Of a DNA stretch of 64,000 nt, positions 46,560-56,770 are shown in pieces (position 1 is the first letter of the stretch; each line of letters begins with the position of its first letter). The notes under the pieces were generated by a model. The model had not been told where the DNA came from. It was given only the letters and a program-made list of their open reading frames with translations, and did no database searches. The position numbers were made by a program, and so were the translations under genes. The DNA is from Plasmopara viticola. Taxonomy: Eukaryota > Oomycota > Peronosporomycetes > Peronosporales > Peronosporaceae. The stretch covers positions 744,001 through 808,000 of the forward strand of contig MBPM02000005.1 in the NCBI GenBank assembly GCA_001695595.3, written 5' to 3'.

Positions 46560-47298
46560 ACAACGTACGCAAGACTCGTATTAGTAAACCCTGCTGGTAA
46601 ATTGAAAGTCAGGCAAATTCCAGGTAGGTTTTCCGCAAACATATATCCCGATAACGGTTGTCAGGGAAACGCCTTCATTCTCGGACAGAAGAATCGAGAG
46701 GACGCTCTACAGCTTCTATCTTATAAATTTGATGAATGAAATCATTGTGCAATCTTAATAATGCTGACTTTCTCAGCATCGACGTAGACGTTCTAGCTAA
46801 AACAAAATGCGTGCAACGTGTCAGATCAATGAATGAATTCATTGGTTGAATGATGACTACGGGTTAGCCATCTGTGCGATGGATCTTTAGCATAAAGGAT
46901 TAGTCTAGTGGTATCCAAAATGGTTTTGTGATTTACCATCTTCGTATATTGAAGTTGAGGCTACATAAACGACCTGCAAATTCTCGCATTTAGACTAGAC
47001 TGTCCCAAAAATCGGGCATTTACACAACTACTGGTTCCCATGATTACAGAGTCGTGTGCATTAAAAAAGCGATGCAATTTACGTCATGGTGACATGTTGC
47101 CTATGCCATATGTAAGCGCCGGGTCAAAGTTTGGCAAATAGTCGTGGCTGCAACCGAGTTGCGTGGAATATGCTTCTCATACCAGTGATTGCTTCGTGAA
47201 GAAGGTGGACAACAAGAAGCGACGATGACATTATGATACGAAAACAAACAACAGAATTTATTGGCTATGTATCGTAAAATGCCAGTCTCTTGTCTACA
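46560..47298. repeat. 3' flank of E6 (family-shared)
   Basis: Contains ggttgtcagggaaacgcc (46658) and gacgctctacagctt, plus 46850-47280, closely matching the E1 flank at 3670-4250. Noncoding duplicated flank. Confidence 0.6.
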
Positions 47299-48591
47299 TC
47301 ACATTTGAAAATTCGCTCTTGATGGACGGATGTTGTACTTCCAGAACTTGGCATACGCGAGCCAAATGGCTTTGAACGTCGGCCGACTTTCACGCGGTAA
47401 GTTGATCAAGGGTGGCTCTATATCAGTAGCTTTGGTCACCTTAGCCGTCTTCCATTCCGAAAATTGCTTTTCGAGATACAAGAGCGCCATTCCACTTTTG
47501 TAATCATCTGGCGCAATCAAAGCCGCGTGTAGCATCGTCAATAGTTCCGGCACTTCGAAGACCGACGTAAGCGTTTTAAACAAATACGCATTGTGAAGAG
47601 AATATTGCTCGTTAAATGTCTCAAAGTAAGTCATCCAAAAACTGCTTGCTGGCCCGTAAATCAAGAGCAATGTGAACTGGTCATTGCCTCTTTTGACACC
47701 TTCTAGCAGCATGGACAAGACATCACTCGGGAAAACCACATCATTTACCATAATCGGGATCAAGGCTTGCAAATAAGGCGCGCCTCTGATGTTTACAGTA
47801 TTCTCCGGCAACATCAGCATCTTGAGCAAACGGTCGTATGCAAGAAACTTGCAAAGGCTACGTACTTCAGTGCCAATAGGATCGTTCACATACTCCGCCT
47901 CGCGCAGACGTTTGAGGTAGCGGGTCCAGATAATAAATTGTGGGCTCGCAAGAACGTTTTTTTTCCACACGTCTTCGACACGCAGCAAATTGAAAACTTG
48001 GTGGGGTTGATATTGGTGTTGAAGCCATAATGGAATTTGCACCTCTTGGAGTTTCACGACGAGTCTCTTTGTCGAACGTCTGTCCGCCGCCGCAGCTAGA
48101 ATCTCGGAGAATCTAAAAGCACCATAATGATGCAACATTACCTCAGCGATATACTCATGTGGATCCTTGCCTTTCTTGGCGCAATATTTACTGGCCAAGA
48201 AAGCCCACTTTCTCCATGATTCGGTGGTCAAAAGTGGCTTTCTCGTAGACTCGGCTACCATCGATTGGTAGAGTTGCTGTGGCACAATTTGTTTCTTTAC
48301 CATCGCAGCGTATTTTTTGCTGAAACCCTCCACAGCCTTGCGTCGAGTTTTGTAATCGCTCAAAAGGACCTCCTCGACAAATCGTATTACGGTCATTCTA
48401 CTTTGTGCTTGACCCGCCCTGTCTTCGTGGCCAACACTCGGCCCAATTGCCGCAACATCATCGCGATCGGATGGAGGCGAGAGCTCTTCACGGGATGTAG
48501 CTGACCGAAGATTCGTCCTTGTTGAGTCAACGGGTGCCGTCGCGGCGAGGATACCGGCCAAAAGTGCGATGCGCAAGTAGCGAATGCGCAT
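47299..48591 (-). CDS. E6: secreted EER/(L)WY-type effector candidate
   Basis: An intact frame of 430 residues from the ATG at 48591; ten upstream in-frame codons are taken as leader. It has a signal peptide MRIRYL..ALLAGIL followed by ATAPVDSTR (cleavage probably at P-V or V-D) and SREEL at about 33-37. The modules are as in E1, with VPQQLY for SPQEVY; W-R-K-W-A with SKYC; W-L-Q...YQPHQVF; FIIWTRY instead of FATW; and FWMTY. It resembles E1 through both coding region and flanks. Its upstream, co-oriented neighbour is one gene-Y copy at 49131-50300, so E1 with its array and E6 with a single unit are sister loci. Confidence 0.86.
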   Translation of the reverse strand: MRIRYLRIALLAGILAATAPVDSTRTNLRSATSREELSPPSDRDDVAAIGPSVGHEDRAGQAQSRMTVIRFVEEVLLSDYKTRRKAVEGFSKKYAAMVKKQIVPQQLYQSMVAESTRKPLLTTESWRKWAFLASKYCAKKGKDPHEYIAEVMLHHYGAFRFSEILAAAADRRSTKRLVVKLQEVQIPLWLQHQYQPHQVFNLLRVEDVWKKNVLASPQFIIWTRYLKRLREAEYVNDPIGTEVRSLCKFLAYDRLLKMLMLPENTVNIRGAPYLQALIPIMVNDVVFPSDVLSMLLEGVKRGNDQFTLLLIYGPASSFWMTYFETFNEQYSLHNAYLFKTLTSVFEVPELLTMLHAALIAPDDYKSGMALLYLEKQFSEWKTAKVTKATDIEPPLINLPRESRPTFKAIWLAYAKFWKYNIRPSRANFQM

Positions 48592-49130
48592 GATCGAGAA
48601 TGATGGAAGAGAGCTTTCCACTTTAAATTGCGTAGTGAAGAAAAAATTGCCGGCTAATCATTTCTGGATGTGGTGGGCTCCCAATGGAGGAATCTGTATT
48701 GGATATGTACTATTTTATCGCAAATATCATTGTCTTCTTTTGACTATTGGTTTTTCTTTCTTTCTATTCTTCGAAAATCAGCCGTTCGGTGCAACTGCCT
48801 TGCTTGTAGCTCCAACTTTTCCAAGACAGTCGTCCACACAAACTGTATGTCCCTCGTCAATATCGATTGGCTGCCATTAATAAAGTTAGCCGATGCTCAT
48901 GGTCGTTGACGAGGTGAGGTGCATATGAGTCAAATTAACCGCTTTATTTTTAACTGCATCATTTTGCCGCGAGCGCATTAGAAATCGCACATGTTTATCG
49001 TATTCGCTGGTCATGTGTAAGAGTTGAAATAGTGCTTTGTGCAAGGGGAGATTTTAAGATGAATGACTAGGCAGAAAAATTCTCCTTAATTTTAAACTTT
49101 GTCTATTGGACTCATAATGGTGTCAGTATA
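48592..49130 (-). promoter_or_regulatory. 5' flank of E6
   Basis: Colinear with 5552-6174, including the catatgagtca segment near 48923 and the tttaaactttgtctattggactcataatgg-like block just before gene Y. Presumed promoter region; no specific motif assigned. Confidence 0.45.
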
Positions 49131-50300
49131 ATTTAACAACGCAGACTTCCATCGAACAAACTTTTAAACACCAAGATAAACCACGTTGTAATAAGTTGCT
49201 GTGCCTTAAGGACGATGCTAAATAATACTTTTTCGCGGCGTCATCGCGTCGCAGCGCATGCCACACGCCACAGTTAGAGCGAATAGTGACATTGCTTCTC
49301 CTGTATAGTTTCTCTTACATCTATCCGAGTTCGCAGCACATTTGCGCCAGATAAGCCGAGGTACAGATCTTTTTGATTTTGCAGCCAAGGTCGTTACTTT
49401 TACGGGAATGCTGTGACGATTTATTCTGTAAAAGGACGCTTAATATCTCCGTCTTAGCCCGCTAATATATATATATTCATTTATCTCAAAAAAATACGCA
49501 TTTCGATTAGATTATCGGACTTGATCATATTGTCCAACGTAATCGGATCGTAGGACGTGATCAAATCAAGGAACTTGATCGTCGGCTCTTCAACTTTGAG
49601 TCCAGGTGTCTTTATAGCTCTGAGAACAAAGCGCGCGTGACTTCTAGATTAAGGTAAAAGTGGTAATGTAGCTTGGAGTTATTGCAATTCTTTCACTAGA
49701 AGCAGCAAAAATTTTGCGATCTTAAGTTGTCCACGGTGGTCATCATATAAATCAGGGTCCATCCGCTATGTAAATGATCCGCGCAATTGCTAACGCAGGA
49801 TCTTCATTAGTCTTTCATCAGAATTGCTGCTAATCTACAAAATGTGCATCTTGTAGACAGCTCAATCGACCATGTCGTTACGATTTCGGCCTCTATTGAA
49901 GCCTTCACCTCAACGCGTCATTTGACTTAAGCAACCTCGTCCGTCGACGATGCAAAAGTTGATGAGATTTCCTCAAATTCACTTTGGACTCCTTATAAAA
50001 AAATTACGGCTTTTATATTGATCTACGGGGTCTTGTAATTACACGTCGCTTTGGTCGATGGAGCTCCACGAAGCGCTCTTTCGATCGCGAGTTCTATTCA
50101 TCCGGAATATGTTCTGCTTAATCTGCACCACTTCACTTTTGTGGGATCAAAATCATTGGAAGATTTTGATTTGCCAGACGAGCCAAAAGTCCACCTCACT
50201 TCTGTTGTGGGAAGCTCGCAAAGCCCACAAGACTTTGACCGCACATAGCGTCCCAACCTGCCAATTCAAGGACGGAGTCCTGGATAGCGTGTAATTTGCT
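49131..50300 (-). pseudogene. Gene Y single copy upstream of E6
   Basis: Diverged single copy of the array unit, running in the same direction. It is recognisable from cgcagacttccatc through the 'gcgccagataagc' block (49346), the 'cttgatcgtcggctc' block (49575) and the 'gctttggtcgatggagc' block (50048) to the 'ccaattcaagg' end. Many substitutions, indels and stops are present on both strands. Because its flanks match those of the array, it represents the un-amplified state. Confidence 0.6.
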
Positions 50301-51109
50301 AAGGATCTCACCATTTGTACCTCTGGTCTACTTGAACGATGACTCTGGATTTGGTGGCTGGCTTGGCCTGTTTAGGACCGGAGGTTGCACCGTATCGATA
50401 TCTTGCGATAGGCTTTTCATCGACTAGATTGGCTCATAGGTGTGACTTTCTTATGCCTTCGTACCTTGCGCAGACACCCTCTTATTTCTTAGCCTTATCT
50501 GGTTTCTTATGCAGAAAAAAGTGTTTGTAGGCGATTAAGTCTTCTAACCAAACTTATGCTGGGCCAACTGGGCTACCTTGACACGCATCGTAAGATGCAT
50601 GTGTGGATTCAAAGCACTTCTTGCCACTATTATGTCGGCTACCTATACTGTGGCGTAATTGTTGTCACCAGCATATTTGCTGGTAACGGCTTTTGCGCAA
50701 AACGATGAAATTATCTCTTAATGCATATGCATTAGTGCTATCCATAGGTATAGGCGATTATACAATTTCTGGCCAGAAGACAGTACCAGATGTCCCATAT
50801 TCAAAGGGAACCAAGAGACTTATTGGACAAAAGAAATCTAGAATGTGTAAAAAGCAAGATGGAAAAAGGAAAACGTAGCTTTGAGGATGTTAGCACTAAA
50901 TAATTAAAAGCCACCAGTCAGGCTGTAGCAAGAAAATAATTCGTATAAGCGCTTTATTTAATATCACTCCTCAATTTGCTTTAAGCAACAAACACTCCTC
51001 CTCTTTCACAACTTCACCTAGCCCGCGCCTCAGCCTCGTCCAACGGCCAACTTTACTCAGCTTTCTCCGCAACTGTGTTGCATAAACAGTCCAAAAATTG
51101 TTCGTCTCT
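50301..51109. other. Spacer between gene Y (E6 locus) and E7
   Basis: 50280-50690 is homologous to the array flank at 19059-19450. 50690-51060 shows only short ORFs. 51060-51109 should hold the E7 signal-peptide region but does not. Confidence 0.4.
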
Positions 51110-52264
51110 TGAATATTCAGTCAGCTACTTTTTCCATAAGAGCCCTCGCCTCCATCCGATCGCGATGATATTGCGACAATTGGGCCATGAAGTCAGGGCG
51201 AGACATGCACCAAGTAAAATGGCCGTATCACGACTTGTCAACGAGCGATTACAAAACTCGACGTAGGGCTGTGGAGGGTTTGAGCAAAAAAAATCTTCAC
51301 GATGGTAGGAAAACAGGGTTCGCCACAAAAAAACTACCATGAAATGGTATGCGATTTTTCGGAAAAGCCACTTTTGACCACCAAATCATGGAAAAAGTGG
51401 GCCCTTTTGGCCAGTAAATATTGCGCTAAAGAAGTCAATGATAATATTGCTGAGTGTTCTTGAGTTTTCCAAGATACTAGCTGCTGCAGCGGACAAATTT
51501 TCGACGAAGAATTGTGTCGTGAAACTTCAGAAGGCGCAAATTTATTATGGCTTTAACACCGATACCGACCACAAGATGTACTGAATTCGCTGCAACTCGA
51601 AAACGTGTGAAAAAACAATTTGAATGCCCGCGGTTTGCTACTTGGACCCGTATGAAGCGTCTGCACGAAGCCGCAAATGCAAAAGATCTCGTTGATACTA
51701 AAACACATAGCCTTTGCGAACTTATTGGATACGACCTTTTGCTCAAGATGCTGACGTTGCCGAAGAATGCTTCACACCCCAAAGGCGTACAGTATATGCG
51801 AGTGTTATTGTCGATTATGGTGGATGATGTGGTTGCCCCGAGCCATTTCGTGACCATGCTGCCGAAAGGCGTTAGAAAAGGTGACTATCAGTTCACATTG
51901 CTCTCGATTGACAGGCCAGCGAGCAGCTTTTGGATGACTTACTATAAGAAATTAAACGAGCTATTCTCTCCACGATGCGTATTTGTTCAAAACTTTCGTC
52001 AGTCTTCAAATTGCCGGATCTGTTGACAATACTACACGCGGCTTCGGATTCGTCAGATGATCGCAAAAGCGGTATGGCGCTCGTGTATCTCGAAAAGCAA
52101 TTTTCGGAATGGAAGTCGGCTAAGGTGACAAAAGGTACCGATATGGAGCCAAGCTTGCCCGACTTACCGCGTGAAAATTGGCCGACGGTCAAAGCCATTT
52201 GACTCGCGTACTGCAATTACTGCGAGTACAAGATCCGTCCATCCAAAGCGGATTATATAGTGTG
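51110..52264 (+). pseudogene. E7: decayed effector family member without signal peptide
   Basis: The signal-peptide exon region is missing or unrecognisable. Similarity starts near 51117 (equivalent of the residue-30 region). The body can be followed through KSWKKWALLASKYC in one frame, FATW with MKRLHEAANAKD (51632-51700), YDLLLKMLTLPKN, PASSFWMTYYKK (51918-51953), and the final frame 51975-52202 ending in a stop where relatives have W-L-A-Y. At least four frame disruptions exist. It is closest to E8 in wording. Not functional as a secreted effector. Confidence 0.85.
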
Positions 52265-53210
52265 AGTCTGGTGTTGTTTGTAGACAAGAGACTTAAGAGA
52301 CGATAAAATTTCACAATACATAGCCAATAAATCCCGCTGCTTGTTTTTGTATCGTTATGTTATCGCCACTTCTTGTTGTTCACCTTCTCCAAGAAGCAAT
52401 AACTGGTATGTAGCAGTAGAACCCACGCAATGGGATTGCAACAACGTTTGGTTGCCAAACTTTGACTTGGCGCTCACATGTGGCATAGACAACAAGTCAC
52501 CATGGCGTAAATTGCATCGCATTTTTAACACAGGACTCTATAGTCGTAGGAATAAGTAGTTGTGTGAATGACCGAATTTTGGGACCAGTCTAAGACATAT
52601 GCAAGAACATGCAAGTCCTTTATGTGGCCTCAACTACAAGCTTCAATCGATGAAGCGATACGTCATGATGAATTACCAATGAACTAATCCATCATGCTGT
52701 AGATCCATTGCACAGATGGCCTACCCATAGTCATCATTCAATCAATAACTTTATTTTTTGATCCGACACGATGTACGCAATTCTTTTTAGCGAAAACATG
52801 TCTACATTGATGCTAAGAGAGTCAGCATTATTTTAAATGAACAATGATCTAGAAAATCGAATTTAAACATACAAGCTACAGAGCGTTCTCATGAAGTCTT
52901 CTGTCCGAGATTGAAAGCATTTCCCTGACAACCCTTGTACAAGCATATCGGTATATATGTTTGCTGAAGACCTGTTTGATTGCATGAGATAGTAGTCTCG
53001 ATTTTGCCTAAAGATTTGCCTGGGGTTCACTTGCCTTCGCTTTTCGAGACTGACGTGCGGACGAATGTGAAGCACTACACTGTACTTGCTGTCTACACGA
53101 AGAGACAGAGGCATGAAATAAGCAAGAGCACTGTTGCGATAAGATAGCATATATTATGTGTACTACACATATTTATGGCACGAATAAAAGTGGCAAAGCT
53201 TAGAAAGCGT
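52265..53210. repeat. 3' flank of E7 (family-shared)
   Basis: Same order of blocks as after E8: 'agacaagagacttaagagacg', 'cacaatacatagccaat', and on the minus strand the ctacagagcgttctcatg and ttccctgacaacc segments (52870-52935). Confidence 0.55.
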
Positions 53211-53294
53211 TGCAGACAATGAGCTGCAAGACGTTGGGCTGACGCCCGCATTTCACTTTATCTCTTGTAATAAACTCGAACTGGTAGTCAGAGG

Positions 53295-53663
53295 CTACTC
53301 CTTTATCAGCGTCCAAATTGTTCCATCAACCTCGTTACCCTGAAGCAGCTGCAATGTCGTCTTGACAAACGCTGGTCGAGAGCACCTGTCTGGCACAATG
53401 AACGCGATGATACGAGCTCGCCATTTCCTTGCGATGTGTTGGAAAAAGCGATGGACGAGATCTACACCATCACGAATATTTACACCCAACGGCGGGTTAC
53501 CGACAGCAATTCAAATTTTCTCAAGAGGGCTCGAGCTCTTGGAAACAACAAAATCACCTGCATAGACTTGCGCTTGTACATTGCTTCCTTCAATCCTTGC
53601 AACCCTTGCAGTTTGTTGTACATTCTGAATTGCTACACATTGCAGTCTTTGATCGATCTCTAG
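53295..53663 (-). pseudogene. N6-adenine methyltransferase-like fragment
   Basis: Reading the minus strand from 53663, one frame gives LEIDQRLQCVAIQNV, then VYAGDFVVS, then AVGNPPLGVNIRDGVDLV, then IIAFIVPDRCSRP, and ends at a stop at 53295-53297. The spacing resembles a Rossmann-fold methyltransferase: an acidic cofactor-binding strand (EID), a GDF strand, and the NPP(F/L) motif IV of N6-adenine enzymes. The part carrying motif I is not found upstream. One in-frame TGA at 53511-53513 lies just before the NPP motif. It is probably a truncated remnant; membership in a transposon-borne methyltransferase family is possible. Confidence 0.55.
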
Positions 53664-53811
53664 TCAACAACATGCCGCGCTCCTAATGCATGGTATATGG
53701 CAAATTTATATACGACGGGTGCTGCTCAAAGGCTATGCGCATATCTAGAAACTTGACTTGTTAATGTCGATAACCAATCGGGTACTATACATGGTGTACA
53801 TCAAACAAAGC

Positions 53812-54024
53812 CTAGGATAGGCAGAGCCCAGGAAACACGTGCCACTCCTCGTACACAGCGTGAAAGTGCTTTGCATAAGTTCGATGATAGCTGATCCTGT
53901 CGGTCACGGCACGAAGCGAGTGAATTTTACGCGCCGATTCACTCGCAGCCCAGGGACCTCGGTATTTCAATCGTGACTTAGTGCCAATATTGTCAATGTC
54001 GTATGCAGCAAGTGCAGATATCAC
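53812..54024 (-). other. Conserved flank with short ORF next to gene Y
   Basis: A 70-codon minus ORF containing AAYDIDNIGTKSRLKYRG. The DNA just upstream on the minus strand resembles 19690-19860 beyond the array, so this is part of the duplicated block. The peptide is not clearly preserved in the other copy, so coding status is doubtful. Confidence 0.3.
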
Positions 54025-54289
54025 TGTACGCTCCTGACTCTTTTGTCGGCACCATTAGCGTTCATCTCAGACATTTCAGTGTCCGACTTGTGAAACGACT
54101 CATTCCGCTTACCGCGCCAATAGCTTTTCTATTTCTGAACAGTGAGCTCATGACACATCAAAGCTCCGCTAAAAGCAAAGGTGGTGACATTCAAAGTATT
54201 AAAGCTCCAGTATGACCAGTAATTTCACCAGGATAAAACTATCAACATAGAAACAAGTGTCAAAAATTAACTTAAAAGACAACCAAAGA

Positions 54290-55420
54290 TTTACATGGCG
54301 ACAACTTCAGTCGGTCACACAGCTTTCGAATATCTCCTCCTTAAGTCGGCAGTCCGGGGCGCTGTGTGCGGCCGGGGTTTTGTGGGTTTTGCGAGCGACC
54401 CATAACCAAAGTGGTCCGCGTTTTTTGATTTTCCAGCAAATCAAATTTATCCCCGGTATAACGAAGACAAAGTGGTGCGGATTAAACTGAATCATGGTCC
54501 GAAACGGTAAATTTTGCTGCTCTATCGACCAAAGCAACGAGATGTAATTCGATAAAGTACAAGCACACTCCCTGTTATACCTTCATCGATGATGAAGACA
54601 TTGTGGATAGAAGTTTGAATTGTGATTTATCTTTTGAGAAATCAAAGGTGAAACCAAGAAAACCTCATTAGCTCCAACACCGCCAACGGACAAGATTGCT
54701 CAGGTCAAAATCATGACTTTACGCAAAACGTGAAAGCCCAGGAAGATCCGGGCGCGGACGACGGAGCCGGAATCGCGACGACATGGTTAAACGAGCTGCT
54801 TAAAAGATGTATATTTTTTGGTTGAGCAGCAATGCTGATAAAGATCCAAGTGATGGAGATCCTGCGTTCACAGAAAGCGGATCATTTGTAAAGCTAATGA
54901 TTCTCAAAATGGAAGTGTCGACGTCTAGGATTGAGTTTACGATCAAGATCCTCGGTTTTGAACAATCGGATCAGAACGCGATTTCACTCGCAGAAGACCC
55001 GATCTATGTCAAGACAAAGGTGTCACAGCGTCCACCTTTCTGAGGACAGGTAAAAGAGCGGATTATCACAGCACTACCCGTACACGCCAGCGAGCTTGGC
55101 TGCAGAATCAAACGATATTATAGGTGTCAAGTGGATGCAGCTTGTTTCATCTGGCGCAAATGTGCTGCGAGCTTGAAGAGATGACATGGCAGCTGTACAA
55201 GAGAAGCAATGCCACTTTTGGTTTTGATGTTGCGTCGCGCTGACTCGTGGCATGCGTAACAAAGCAATGACGCCGCGGAAAGCATATATTCAAGTATCTC
55301 TTTAGAGGCATAGCACCTTTTTACAATATAAGTTCGTCTTGAAGTTGTTCTGGTACTTTATTTGATGGTAGTCTTCGATATTATCTGTTCTTTATTGCAC
55401 TTCGGGGCCTGTGGCGTTAC
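54290..55420 (+). pseudogene. Gene Y single copy upstream of E8
   Basis: Sense-strand copy in the same direction as E8. In order it has NEDKVVRIKLNHGP (54458-54500), YRPKQRDV, CYTFIDDEDIVDR (54571-54609), DKIAQVKIMT (54694-54723), IATTWLNELLKR (54772-54807), an ORF at 54807-55043 containing MEVSTSRIEFTIKIL, then VKERIITALPVHASELGCRI (about 55051-55110) and CCELEEMTWQLYKRSNATF. Frame changes separate most blocks. This is the most complete gene-Y copy and supports the sense-strand assignment. No known domain recognised. Confidence 0.55.
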
Positions 55421-55439
55421 CTAATTCATTAAGATTAGA

Positions 55440-56164
55440 TGGCATCATTTAAGACCGACACAATTGGAAATGTCTCCATAATGGCTTAAGACAAAGTTTA
55501 AAATTCAAGAGAGTTTTTCTGCTTAGTCATTTACTCATTCCCTTTCTCAGCCATTGGTTTACCATCTCAATGGCCAGCGAATCTTATGAATTATGTCAAC
55601 CATTTTCGGAAAAGGTTGGGGTGACGCCCTCCTTCCAAGCGCGGGGGCTAAATGCTCGCGCGCCTCGGACAGGTGCTCTCGGGCAACTGCAGGTCTCTAA
55701 CGGGTCTCACCCTCGACGCGACGGTCTCCAGCACCAGGGCGCCACCTGGGCTCTTACCAAGTCAGAGCTGAGCAAAATTATGGAAGACCCTCCCGACCTC
55801 GGTGCTGGCAGCACTGCCCGCCGAACGAGACTCGACGTATGCGGACACCACTCTAGGCCGTGGACTAGCCATAGAGCCTAGCACTTGCATAATTTGGCAA
55901 CGCGATAACGTAATACAATACAATACAATATGTCAAATATACGGATTTTTAATGCGCTATCCCTTTGCGGCAAAGTGATAGTGAATTAGATGTTGCAATC
56001 AAGATGAAGCGCACAGGTTGACTCATATGCACCTCGCCTCATCAACGACCACGAGCATTAGCACACACTTTGGACAGGCGCAAGTAGCGCACGCACTTTA
56101 GTCGTTTACGGCAATCAAACAATATTACCAAGAGAGATACTTTAACAATATTACCAAGAGAGAG
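55440..56164 (+). promoter_or_regulatory. 5' flank of E8, split by SINE-like insertions
   Basis: The 55440-55560 block is the reverse complement of the E6 flank at 49040-49130. 55940-56130 is the reverse complement of 5835-5960. Because E8 is on the + strand, the flank is in the same arrangement relative to the effector as in E1 and E6. Two SINE-like copies interrupt it. Confidence 0.5.
55600..55928 (+). mobile_element. SINE-like retroposon, copy S4
   Basis: Full-length copy with a short target-site duplication tatgtcaa at 55592-55599 and 55929-55936 and a (TACAA)n tail. It shares a five-base deletion (gactagccatagagcc) and the ctctaggccg variant with S5, so both belong to one subfamily distinct from S1-S3. 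Confidence 0.87.
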
Positions 56165-56491
56165 TTTTCGGAAAAGGTTGGGGTGAAGCCCTCCTTCCAA
56201 GCGCGGGGGCTAAATGCTCGCGCGCTTCGGGCAGGTGCTCTCGGGCATCTGCAGGTCTCTAACGAGTCTCACCCTCGACGCGACGGACTCCAGCACTAGG
56301 GCGCCACCTGGGCTCTTACCAAGTCAGAACTACACAAAACAATGGAAGACCTACACGGCCTCGGTGCTGGCTGCACTGCCCGCCGAACGAGACTCGACGT
56401 ATGCGGACACCACTCTAGGCCGTGGACTAGCCATAGAGCCTAACACGTGCATAACTTGGCAACGCGATAACGTAATACAATACAATACAAA
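56165..56491 (+). mobile_element. SINE-like retroposon, copy S5
   Basis: Full-length copy with a 13-bp target-site duplication, taccaagagagag, at 56152-56164 and 56492-56504, and a (TACAA)n tail. It lies about 280 bp upstream of the E8 start and only about 230 bp after S4 in the same orientation. Confidence 0.9.
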
Positions 56492-56770
56492 TACCAAGAG
56501 AGAGATACTTTGTACATGTACATACATTTGTGTAGAAAACTGTCTATGAACATTGCATCACTTACAAGCAAGCAAGCAGCATTACGGCCTATCGTCAAAA
56601 GCAGACAATTCAGCTGCTAATGTATCAGAAAAGCCAAATACAAATCACCTGCCCGAGGAACCCATGCCTGTATCCACCAGTGAAGGGTCCATATCACAAA
56701 TTGATTGGACGGCAAGCATTTCTTCACTACGCAATTGGGAGTTTAGAAATCGCGTTCATCGCTGTCGATC

